A DNA stretch of 64,000 nucleotides from Rhabdophis nuchalis (Eukaryota > Chordata > Lepidosauria > Squamata > Natricidae), in NCBI GenBank assembly GCA_039707465.1, contig CM077643.1:201091605-201155604 (forward strand), read 5' to 3'. Position numbers and translations under genes: made by a program. The notes beneath the pieces were generated by a model, which was given only the letters and a program-made list of their open reading frames with translations, was not told the DNA's origin and searched no databases. Of this stretch, positions 1 through 12,300 are shown in pieces (position 1 is the first letter of the stretch; each line of letters starts with the position of its first letter).

Positions 1-355
1 GCTGGAGTCATTTTACCTTTTGTGCAAGTGTTGCCTGTAAAACACAAAAGTGTAGTAAATAATTGATTCCTGTTGCCTTTTAAGTGATACAATAGTTTGT
101 GTGTAAGTCTAGTAACTATAGGTTCAAAGAGTGTTGCTTTTGCAACACTAGGGCTTAGGGGCTATATCAGAAACCTTTGCATTGTGCTTGTGATATTTAT
201 AAGTGTTTCAGTTTTAAGATGATTTTAAAAATATCAATTCAGAAAATATTCTTGCATTGTTGAATAAGGCAGAGAGAATATATTTCTCAGCAAGTTTACC
301 AAATGTTGTTTCCAGCAATACCACTAAACATTTGCATTTATTTATTGGTTTTTAC
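1..355 (-). other. PGAP1 intron 22 (partial)
   Basis: AT-rich sequence after the exon 22 donor. No repeat, exon or RNA gene is recognised here. Confidence 0.85.
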
Positions 356-3300
356 CTTGTCAAAACTAAGTGCAATGAAGATAAAAGCCTTATAGACGAG
401 TCAAGAAGTATGCCACCCCAATAGGCTATGCCAGTCCCAAACATAAAGAGAATCAGGGATACAAAAGGAAACCACAAGTCCTGGTTGTTCACTGTGACAC
501 GATCCAGATCTGAATTTCTGAGTCCTTTAAACCAGTTAAGTCTAAAAAAAAAAAACAGCATGATAGTTATTTGGTTTGATTACCTGCATTTCCCAAACTA
601 GTAATTAATCTTAGCTGCAAAATTAATGTTATAAATAGTTACAAAAGTGGTAATGTTTGAGAAAAATTCTGTAACTATAAAATAAAAATATATTAAATAT
701 ATTAAAAAGAAACATACCCCAACAAGAACTTAATCATGTATGCTATGGGTTCTATTTTATAAGGCTTAGCTGCTTTAGTAAGTGTAGGAACAAAGTCTGA
801 ACACTGACCTGGAACAAAAGAAAAAATATCTGAAACCACATGTTCACAAATTAAATGATAAAGTTAATATTTATCTTTTTAGAGTACATTTGAAAATGTT
901 TAAAAATTATACTATCAAAATCAATTACTTCTCAGACTCTCTTTTTACTTGAGCACAAAAAGAAAAAAAATCACTGATATTTAAATATCTATATTTAAAT
1001 TAAAATAATGTTTAGTTCCATGCATACATTCCCATGTCCAGTTTACAAGTCTTATTAAAAAGCCCAGTATAATGCAATTATTTAGAAATATGCTTTTCAA
1101 AAGCTTTATTCCTTCAAATTATGATAATTCATTCAGTGACCATTTGAAATTACGGAGGCACTAAACAAATGTACTTTAGCACAGTCCCTGAAGTTATGAC
1201 TACATGATCAACCACTTTAACTCCTCTTACTTGCTTATCTCTTCCCCATTTCTGCCCTTTTGGCTCCCAGCACTTCTAGTCCCCTGCTTCCCTGTGCTCT
1301 TCCCACTCTAGGTGATCTAAAGGCAGTTGGGGGGGGGGCATTGCAGAAGAGGTAGTCCCTTACATTGGAAGAACTGAGGTTCGAGGCTGGGATGAATCTA
1401 GACAGGAATGGCTTGGATCAGGATGGGTCCTTGGCTGATGACTGGTGAGATTCAACAACAACAAAGGGAGACCGGGATTGCTGTCGCTAAGGGATGCAGT
1501 CAAGTGGAATTTACAACTGCATTGCTTAGTGACAGACATTCTGGTCCAAATTGTCATTGCAACTTGAGGGCTACCTGTGATCATTTTAAAATATGATCCT
1601 GTTGAAGTCAATGAGCTATGAAATATTCATAATTCACTAAATACTATTTTATAACATTTTATCTCTTTACATTCTAAAAGGGATTTGTTTCATTATAAAT
1701 AGTTTCAAACAAATGTCAGCCTTGTTTTAAAAGCAATGACACAGATCCTTGGGTTGCACCCGGAGGCTCCAGCTAGTACAGAATGCAGCCGCGCGGGGGA
1801 TCTTGGGAGTCTCTCGATACTCCCATATAACACCTCTCCTGCGCGAGCTGCACTGGCTGCCTGTGGCCTTCCGGGTGCGCTTCAAGATATTGATAACCAT
1901 ATTTAAAGCGCTCCATGGCACGGGACCTGGGTATTTGGGAGACCACCTCCTACCACACACCTCCCTCCTTCCTGTCCGCTCGCACAGGGAGTTTAGTTTA
2001 GTTTTAATTGATTTATATCCCGCCCTTCTCCAAAAGGACCCAGGAAGGGCCTCCTCAGGGTGCCGTCTGCTGGCCAATGCGGGCTGGCAACCCCCAGGGG
2101 ATGGGCCTTCTCTGTGGCAGGTCCGGCTCTCTGGAATGACCTACCTCCCAACATTCACACCATCACGGACCTGCGCCTCTTCCGCCGAGAGCTTAAAACT
2201 CATTTTTTCCATCTGGCTGGCCTGGCTTAGACTTTATTAACAAATTGTGGGGATTTTATTAAGGGTTTTTAGATGATTTTTAAGATGTTTTTAGCACGGA
2301 TTTAAATTTAATATATTTTTATAGTAGTTATATTGTATTTTGTATTGATTTGTATTGTTTTGAATCTTTGCCTGTGCGCCGTCCTGAGTCCCTTCGGGGA
2401 GATAGGACGGGATACAAATCCAATAAACATAAACATAAACAAACATAAAATGAAATGCAATGTGAACTAGTTTTTTAGCGATAAACAAACCTTGCTTAAA
2501 AATCTTTTCATGTAATGTTACCTGTTGACACTAGGGACCTTAACTGTCTTCTGTAGGCAAGAAGAATATTAGAAATAATGTACATAGGAAGAGTGCCACC
2601 ATGGAATCTTATCACCTACAAAACAAAGATGTTTTTTGGAAAACAAGAACATGGAAAATTCATTTTACCTTTCCCTTTATTCCTATACTAACTACCTCAG
2701 TCATTCTTACAATTTTGTACAGATATAATAAAGTGTCTTGCTTGAAATCACCCTGCATAGTCATGGAAAAAGCAAGACTTGCATAAAACATTTCCAATCC
2801 TAACTAATTCATTCTCAAAAATATATTAAGGGAAAAAGATTAGAAAGTGAATCTATTTTCTCATTGATTTGTAGGAAGATCATATGTTCCAATGTAAATA
2901 GTAAAGAATAGCAGGACAACATGAGTTGCAGAAAACCATATGTCAATGAGTTTTAGTAAGTGCTTTAAGCCCAAAAATGGCACAGTGAAATCCAATTGAG
3001 TCCAACCCTTTATTTGCTTACACCTAATAGACAGAATCTTGCTAAGCTAAAGCTATAACCCTCTAGCCTAGTGGTTCTCAACCTGTGGGTCAGGACCCCT
3101 TTGGGGGTCGAACAACCCTTTCACAGGGGTCACCTAAGACCATATTTTCAAAAAAAATACTGAAAACATAAAATAATTTTATGGTTGGGGGTCACCACAA
3201 CATGAGGAACTGTATTAAAGGGTCGCGGCATTAGGAAGGTTGAGACCCACTGCTCTAGCCTATTAGATATATACTGAGAGATTCTAGTTAAGGACTGCAG

Positions 3301-6300
3301 TTTCTTAATTTGAGCTTCTCTCTGGAATATACTGCCTCCTTCCTGAGAAAGCTCTGTGCTGCCAAGATTTGCTTCCACTGCTTCTTCAGGTGGATATTCC
3401 CTCATAATATGTATGAGATCAGATCAGCATAAATATTACTATCAAAGCATGGTTAGCAATTTACAAAAAAAATGGAAATGTTCAGATTACTTTGGGGCTT
3501 ATTAGAGCCATGTGCCCTGGTGAGTGATCAGAATCTAATCTTCATTTATTTTTTTAAAAAAGCATGGATTGTGATATGTGTACCTAAAGAATCTAGAATG
3601 TGACCACTTATGTAGAAAATGTTTAAATTAAGGCAATATGGATTTAAACAAAACTAATCTGGGAATTTTAATACACTAATAGACAATATCAGCTGCCATT
3701 TTGTTGCTTTCCCATCCCGCTCCAAAACAGCTAATTGGAGTTTTTTAATCTGTTTAGAATGTTATTACCTGGAATACTGTAGTGTTATCTACAAAACTGG
3801 TTTTAAATAATTTACAGTAAATTTCACTGTAGCAATGACAATACTAATTTACAAGCTTGCTGAAACTTTATGAAATGTGTGTGTTTTTCAATTTATACCT
3901 TTTACTTTAAAAAAGCAACATTGCTTTACTCAATGTCAAAATTTCTATTTCAGCAAATATGTTTGTGTGTGTCCGTATGTATGTATGTATGTATGTATGT
4001 ATGTATGTATGTATGTATGTATGTATGTATGTATTTCATTTCAATGTTTCCTGTAAACAAGTAGCAGATCTATAATTAAACTATAGGAACCATCTCATAT
4101 TATATTACATCTAATGACACTACACATGCTAGCTCAGAATTCAATCATACTCAATTTAGTGCAATTGTTCAATTATATACAGTAGTTGCATTAAACATAG
4201 TTCAAATATTTTTGAATATGCAAAAATTTGCTCCCATGAGAGAAGGTGCAGCAGATGTTTATATATCCAGTGGCAAAGGTAACTACTACACTTGCTCAGA
4301 AAAAAAATCACCATTTAAAATTATTTTCCTAGTGCACTTCCCTCCCATAGTATTTTTATAGCAATTACACAACTACTTTAAATTCTGCCTTAAAACAGGC
4401 AGGCACACATTATTTATTTTAAAAGAAAATGAGGATTCTATTAATTCATGATTGCTTATTTGTAATTTAGTGAGGCAGACCCATCCTGCTGATACATTTT
4501 GTTAGAAAAAGTTAGCTTGTGCATATTCAAAAGCAGCTGGGGGGCATCCGTTATTCATACTATTTCCTCAATCAGTTTATTATGACCCCAAGGCCATATA
4601 CAATAAGATATCTAATAGAAAACAATGTTAGGCTCTAAATAATTAAGAAGATATATACTCAAATAAAGTAGGATATAGGGAACAGCATAGTAGCATGAGA
4701 GTTAAGAGTTTCTATTGTGCTGCATGAACCTAACCAAAGGTGCCCAGGAGCACCCTTAAACATTCCAAAAGGACTGCTGAGGGCCATGCATGCAGCCTGG
4801 GTAAAATGAGGGCCTAATGAAATGTCAGAATTGTAATGAATAATAAATAGGAAGCTGGAGTGAACCCTTTTGGAATATTGGGGTGTGACATCTTACTTAA
4901 ATTTGTTTGGAGAACCATATCCTAAATTCATTTTTGAAGGTACTTTTAATATTATCAAAATCTATTGAGCACAAACCTTCCATAGAGAAGTTTAGTAAAT
5001 AAATTTTATTTATGGCCTTATAAAGCCATGATTACTTTTTAAGGCCACAATTAAGCTTTAAATAACACACACTGCTGTAACAGTAACTGATCAATTAAAA
5101 TATATCAAATTGAATTAAATTGCAAATCTTACTTCTCTTAATCTACTTAAACATAATTGTGTATAAGGTATTAAATAAAATCTTACCTGACCAAGGACCT
5201 GCAGAAAAGAGGTCTTGACAGTTACCTAGTTTAACACATACATGCATGAGTTATTATTTAAAAACAAATCTTTGAGATAAAAAATTTAAAACTTTTACTG
5301 GAAAGATAAATACAGTAAGTGCCCATAGTACCAAAATGCCTTCTAGTTTATTTAGATTGTGCATCCACCCCAGTCTCTCCTAGATGAAGACTCCTTGTCC
5401 ACACTGATCCATATTTTATACAATACAATACAATACAATACAATACAATACAATAGCAGAGTTGGAAGGGACCTTGTAGGTCTTCTAGTCCAACCCCCTG
5501 CGTGGGCAGGAACCCTATACCATTTCAGACAAATGGCTATCTAACATCTTTTTAAAGGCTTCCAGGGTTGGGGCATTCACAATTTCTGGAGGCAAGCTGT
5601 TCCAGAGGTTAATTGTTCTAACTGTCAGGAAATTTCTCCTTAGTTCCAAGTTGCTTCTCTCCTTGATCAGTTTCCACCCATTGCTTCTTGTCCTGCCCCC
5701 AGGTGCCTTGGAGAATAGTTTGGCTCCCTCTTCTTTGTGGCACCCTCTGAGATATCGGAACACTGCTATCATGTCTCCCCTGGTCCTTCTCTTCATCAAA
5801 CTAGACATACCCAGCTCCTGCAGCCGTTCTTCATATGTTTTAGTCTCCAGTTCCCTAATCATCTTGGTTGCTCTTCTCTGCACTCTTTCCAGAGTCTCCA
5901 TGTCTTTTCTACATCGTGGCGACCAAAACTGTATGCAGTATTCCAAGTGTGGCCTTACCAAGGCACTATACAGTGGCATTAACACTTCATGTGATCTAGA
6001 TTCTATCCCTCTGTTTATGCAGCCTAGAACTGTGTTGGCTTTTTTGGCAGCTGCTGCACACTGCTGGCTCATATTCAAATGGTTGTCTACTAGGATTCCT
6101 AGATCCCTCTCACAGTTGCTACTATTGAGCAAAGTACCACCTATACTGTACAACCACCTTGCTTATATTTTGTTTTTCTTGCCTATATGTAGGACCTTAC
6201 TTTTTTCACAATTGAATTTCATTTTATTGCATAGTGCCCAATGTTCAAGTTTGTCTAGATCCTTCTGTATCTTAAGCCTATCTTCTGGAGTGTTGGCTAT

Positions 6301-9300
6301 TCCTGCCAGCTTGGTGTCGTCTGCAAATTTGATGAGTTCCCCATTTATCCCCTCATTTTAAGTGATATAAGATTACTAAAATACTTTACAAAAATAAACA
6401 TTACTTCTGAAGGTTGCATTTCATAGCTTCTCCCTCCTATACAACTACTTTAAGCTTACAGTCTCTTGCCAAGTGCATATTGAAGTCCTTCTGTTAATAC
6501 TAATCAGATACTCTTTGGGTCTTTTTTTACCTTCCATGTCAGATCTTCCAAAGATCGAGTGTCTCCTGTCAAACATCTTCCAGAGAACTTGTTACCTCAT
6601 ATTAACACTGCTGCTTTCCACCGTTAGATTGAAACTATTTCACCCATTAGGTTGAAACTATCTCCCCCCCCCCAAAAAAAATCAACAGCATTAATGCTTT
6701 TCCTAGTCTAGAAGGTCAACTAGAACTAGAAGGTCATTATCCTGGTTTCATGGCTTCGTCAACTGTGCATTTTATCCAGTGATAGATGTACTTCATTCTT
6801 GCTACTTTTATCATTTCATCACACAGAGAGAAGTATAGATATCTTTTAAGAAATACAATATAAATAGTCGTCCTGTCACAAAGATACTGGGATCAGGATT
6901 GCCATCACTAAGCAAGGTGGTTGTAAAGTGATATGTCATGTAATTGTATTGCTTAGCAATGACAATCTCAGCAACCTAGTTGCTATCGTAACCCCAAGAC
7001 ATGCAGATTGTTAAAACAGTATCAGTACATAAAGACTTGGGGGACTTACCAGTGCAACTTGCAACCTTCCCTGCCAGCTTTCTCATTGGCTTTGCTTGGG
7101 AGAAGCATGCAGGGGAGGTCACAAACAGCAATTACATGACTACAGGATGTCAAAAGGGTTTGACTGAAGCAGAATTTCTGCAGTCCAGAATTTTGAGGAC
7201 CACTCATTCAACAAGCAACTTTGAATGGTTACTGAACCATCTACATTTAAAATGAGCCCGTAAGTCACAAATACATTAAAGATGAAAGCAAAGATCATTT
7301 AGCTTTAGTTTTTCAAAAGAGTTTCATTATTTTTGGATACAATCCATAAAGATACTTTGTGACTAAGGTGTTATACAAATTTATAAAATAAATAAACAAA
7401 TAAACAATATAGGCTACCTTATTCTGAAGAAAAACAAAAGGAATTGAATATTTTTATAGTTTTTACTTACTTCATATTGACAATCTGAAGATGAATACAT
7501 TTTCAACAAAGGAACTGTAGAGTCATTTTCAGGCTGTGCAATGTGCAATTTTGCAGAAATCTCAGTCAAAGAATCCCTAAAATGGTTAATTTAATAAATT
7601 ATTAATCTGCAAAGTAAGGCATCACATCTAAACAGAAATCAAACTTAAGATGGACATACGTGCTACAGTCACGAGGGAGCAACAACATGAAACATTAACA
7701 CTTAATTTTTAAAAAGCATACACTAAATATTTTTGTGCAATTCCATCTTTATTTATTATATCTTAATCAAATGTATACCCTACTGCAATCACAAAAAAAT
7801 CCTGGCAGTTCACAAAAAATAAGCAAAAATAATAGCAATAAAATTATGACAAAAACCTCTAGAATGGTCAAGTTTCATATTTTGATAAATGGCCCCTTTG
7901 TTTCATTCAACTGCAAAGAAACTTAAAAAGATGGTACAATCTAATTAAAAAGTCAAATGAACCCTGCTTAATGTTAGTCAGAAATAAAAATAATCAGACT
8001 AGGATTGAAAACAGCAAATGGATGATGGAAAGTATTTGGAAAAATAAGAGTTAAAGGAAATGATACAGCCTCTTCTCAGACTGCTGTCATTTTTGGAATT
8101 ATTCCGTAACATACAAATGAGAAGTATCATGGCCTCATAGTGAAATTTACCATGGTGTGTGTGCGTGTGTATCTGCATGTATACATTTGAATATTTTCAG
8201 AAGAATTCCCATGAAGAAAAAAATTGATGGGAAATATTCAACATCACATACACATACATGTATTTGTGCACCAATGTACACACATGCATACAAACATATT
8301 CAATAGGTTATAACTCTGAAATTCTGATAAAAACTGATAAAACAAGGACCTGCAGTGCCTTTGTTATTTTGTAATACATTTATAACTGCTTTAGATGGAA
8401 CAATAAAAGGTAATACAAACTAAACAAAATGAAAAAAGTGCAAGAAAACAAAAATAAATAAACCCTCCCTCCTAAGAAAGAAACTTCCCACATGCACCGT
8501 GACAAGTATAAACAATTTCATAATCTCTTCACCTTTCCTTGTTAACCTATTTGTTAACTAGGAAAAGGTGACAAATAGTTCTTCATCCCATAACCTAACT
8601 CTTAACACGCAGATCAAATAATTAATGTTTTCTCCAATTCAATTCGGCCATTAAGCTCAAGGTAAAGGTAAAGGTTCCCCTCGCACATATGTACTAGTCA
8701 TTACCGACTCTAGGGGGCAGTGCTCATCTCCGTTTCAAAGCCAAAGACCAGCACTGTCCGAAGACGTCTCCGTGGCCATGTGGCCATGTGGCCGGCATGA
8801 CTAAATGCACTAGGGATTTGAACCGCCGAACTGCCGATCTTTCTGATTGACAAGCTCAGCATCTTAGCCACTGAGTCATCACAACAAGCTCAAAGAGAAC
8901 TCTAAAACAAATAAATGACTTCCCTCAGAAAATCCAAAAAAGTAAAAAAAAAAAAAAGTTAGTAAATATCTATTTACTAAAGATATTTCTTTAGTAAATA
9001 TCTCTTCTACCTATCACTGAAATAGTTATCTAATATCAAAAGGGATATGTTTACGAGCAATATTTAATCTTTAAACAATAGCTAAAAAATTAGTTACATT
9101 TTACTTTCACTCTTAACAAAGGACTACATTTGAGACACAGTATAAAACATACAACATACATATGAACATATAAGAGCTGAAAGGGCTCATTGGTAGAAAA
9201 GTAATGGCCCATTCCCAATCAGAATGTTCCAGTTGCCAAAGTTAATATTTGAAGATTCTGAATGACATAGTACTTTTCTTACTAGAAGTCTGAAAAAATA

Positions 9301-12300
9301 AGTCTAAGATACAGAAAAGCCTTGATTTGCTCAATTACATGGCCATTTAATTGCCACCTAGGACATGTAGCAAATATCAGGATTTTCATATATTTTTTCA
9401 AAATGTATTACTAATTCTTTGTCCTTGCAATACAAGGCAAAGGCTCTTAAAGCATACTTTAATCCTGTTAAGGTCTCGGATAGGTAAAATACATCATCGG
9501 TACACAAAAGCTGTGGTAAGTCTATAAGCTACCTTTGGGGGGGGGGGAATTAGGACTGTTTTGATGGTAAACCAAATAAATTATTCAAATAGTACACAAA
9601 TGATTATTCAAGATTACAAGTGTGCTTTATGGCCCGTAAAGCATTTAGCCATCATAAAATATTGTGCCACCCCCTGGCAGTCATATAAATGCATTTCAGT
9701 TTGTTACAACCAGCTCACCTTTACAACTGGTTGCACTGTCACTTGGCTACAATTTACGATGTTTTTTGCCTGTTTCAGTGTTTTTTTCCTGTTTCCAGTT
9801 TGGCATTCTGAATGGGTCCCATTTATGACCATGATTAATAACCATGGATTTGTTTATTGATCATGGTGATTTTGCTTAACAAGCCCACAACACTTGTTAA
9901 GCAAACAATTGCTTAACTGGGTCTGGTCATCTATGTGCCTCAACTTATTACCATAATGACCAGAAATCCGATCCCAATTTCTGTCAGAAGCCAAGATTAC
10001 TTGTATACAATTTAAAAGATAATGGCACCAGTATGTAGCCCTGCCTGATTCCCTTTACTTACTTGTTTAGGCAAATGACTGTGTGCGTAAATTGGATTTT
10101 TTACTTACAATTTTCACAAAGCTTATCTATCAGAAGTAAAAGATATAAATTTTGTAAAATAGGCAGAAAATACTTTATAGCCTATTATATTTAAACAATG
10201 TAAATAAAGAATGAGAAATCCTTACTGTGACAAAGTTAAGAAATCTTCATGTGACCATGGTATATGAAGTTGATATACATTGGGTTTTCTTTCTTAAGGG
10301 ACAAATGAAAACACAGAATAAATTATTTTTAAGTACTTCAAGTTTAATGAATCATAAGGATAATTGGGTAATAGCCAATCAGTTCCTATCAAAAGAACAA
10401 TTTTGAACAGTAGCAATTTATTCTTAAAATCTCCTATTGGAGTTGCAGAAGTTTATGAACATTCTCAATCCCAAAAGTAGAGTATAGAGGTCCCATTACA
10501 GGTAATCCTTGTAATCCTAAAGTTACCATGGACCCCCCAAAAGTTTCTGACAATCGATCCCAAAATTACAGGCACTGCAGTAGCCTCATGGGTACTTTTA
10601 GCAAATATGACTACAGCAATGGTGTAGACCCCTTCCCCCGCCCCCCGACCCCCTATCTTTCCCCATCCCCTGCACTGGCTCACCACAAGCACTTACCTTT
10701 TAAAGAGTCCTGGAACTCTGGTACTTGGGTTGGGGAAGAAGAATAGACTGCTCCATTGCTGGATTGCATGATGTGATCTTGGAAGTGGTCACCATTTTCC
10801 AGCAATGCAGTGGCCTGTCCTCCCTCCCTAATCCTAGCTCCAGAGATTTTCAGAATGGGATGAGAAACATGGGATAAGGAGGAGGGTGTCAGGCTCAGTG
10901 AATTGAGAAGCAGATCCAAGGCATGCAGGGATCCTGAGGAGTGGGAAGTGGAGCACAGGATGCTTCAAGGGGTGAGGAAGGCCTTAGGAGGCCCTGGAAA
11001 GGGCATGCACTAGACCTCCCAGGGCCTCTGAGTCACTCCGTGCTTCACTTAAAACCTGCATTTTCATTTAATGACTGTATTGGGAAGAGCAGGGATGTAA
11101 ATGAGGTGGTCATATGGGCACTTAACAGTTGTCATAACTTTTGACTGTATTGGGCAATATATTGCTACATTTTAAGAATGAGAGTATGCATCATTTTTAT
11201 ATTAAAAAATATAAGCATTTCTTCCTTATCTATGAGTTGCCTGAACTCTGATATCAACTGTAGTAGTCTTGATGATAAGCCCTCTTCTAACATAGGTAGG
11301 CAAAAGAATTAAAACTTTCTCAGTGGTTGGCCCTCAACTTGTGGGATACTCTGCTTAACGACTAATTTATGGCTCCTAAGTACACACTTTCAGATTAAAT
11401 CCAAAATAGAACTAAGGAGAAATTTCCGCACAGTTACAACAATTAATCAGTGGAACAATTTGCCTTCAGAAGTTGTGGGTGCTCCAACACTGGAGGTTTT
11501 TAAGAACATACTGGACAACGATTTGTCTGAAATGTTACATGATTTCCTATTTGAGCAGGGGGTCGAATTAGAAGACCTCCAAGATCCCTTCCAACTTTAT
11601 TATTTTGTTATTCTATTACTGGTTTTAGTAATTTCTCACTTTGTTTTATTTTGATACGACTAGTTTGATTTAAAAAATGATAACAATGCAATAAAATGTG
11701 CAAGTAACAAAAAAGAAGCATTTTTCATATGAAATGATATTTAGGAAATAAATTTACCTTTGAGAATCTGGCATTTACTCTCTATAAAGATCGTAAAAGC
11801 CTGGTATATCTAAAGAAAGATAACATACTATATTAGTATTACTTCCCAAAACTAATCCATACTAGATTCTACTAAACAAATTATGTATACACTTCAAAAA
11901 TTAATACCTGACCAAAATGTTGGAGCTGAACAATGTGAATAAGGCCAGTTGAATTTAGTATGATTTTGCTTGAAGAAAATCCTGCAGAAATTATTGCTTT
12001 GTTAGTTAGAATTAACAAAGGATAAAAATTAAAATGAGTTTTAGAAGAAATATTGAAATTAGCTGTACAGAGACACACAAATTCCTTATTAATAAAACAT
12101 AAATAATAAGATGGAAAAAATTAACCATTTTATAAGCATGTTTTGTTAAAAGACAAGAACATAATCTTTTTTATATCTATCTAGAAATAAGCCTGAGTTT
12201 AGTGAGATCAATTTTCAGAGAGGTCTGTATAGGATTATAGATTTAAAATCACAAATGGAGGAGAAGAAGCAAAACTAATCCATATGTCAAATACAATTAA

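Larger units (their letters stand above)
2616..5186 (-). other. PGAP1 intron 19
   Basis: Contains the SPIN-like hAT copy (3069-3252) and a (GTAT)n array (3977-4034). The rest (about 2 kb) is AT-rich with nothing recognised. Confidence 0.8.
5226..7470 (-). other. PGAP1 intron 18
   Basis: Nearly half is a CR1 3' fragment (5415-6361). A diverged copy of the interspersed inverted-repeat element lies at about 6888-7256. Confidence 0.8.

Noticed and set aside
5515..6361. Plus-strand 236-codon open frame over CR1
   Set aside because: Antisense of the CR1 reverse transcriptase; the same shadow appears at every CR1 copy in the window.
8661..8885. A functional tRNA gene
   Set aside because: Box A and box B are present but no cloverleaf follows and the body is SINE sequence with a flanking duplication.
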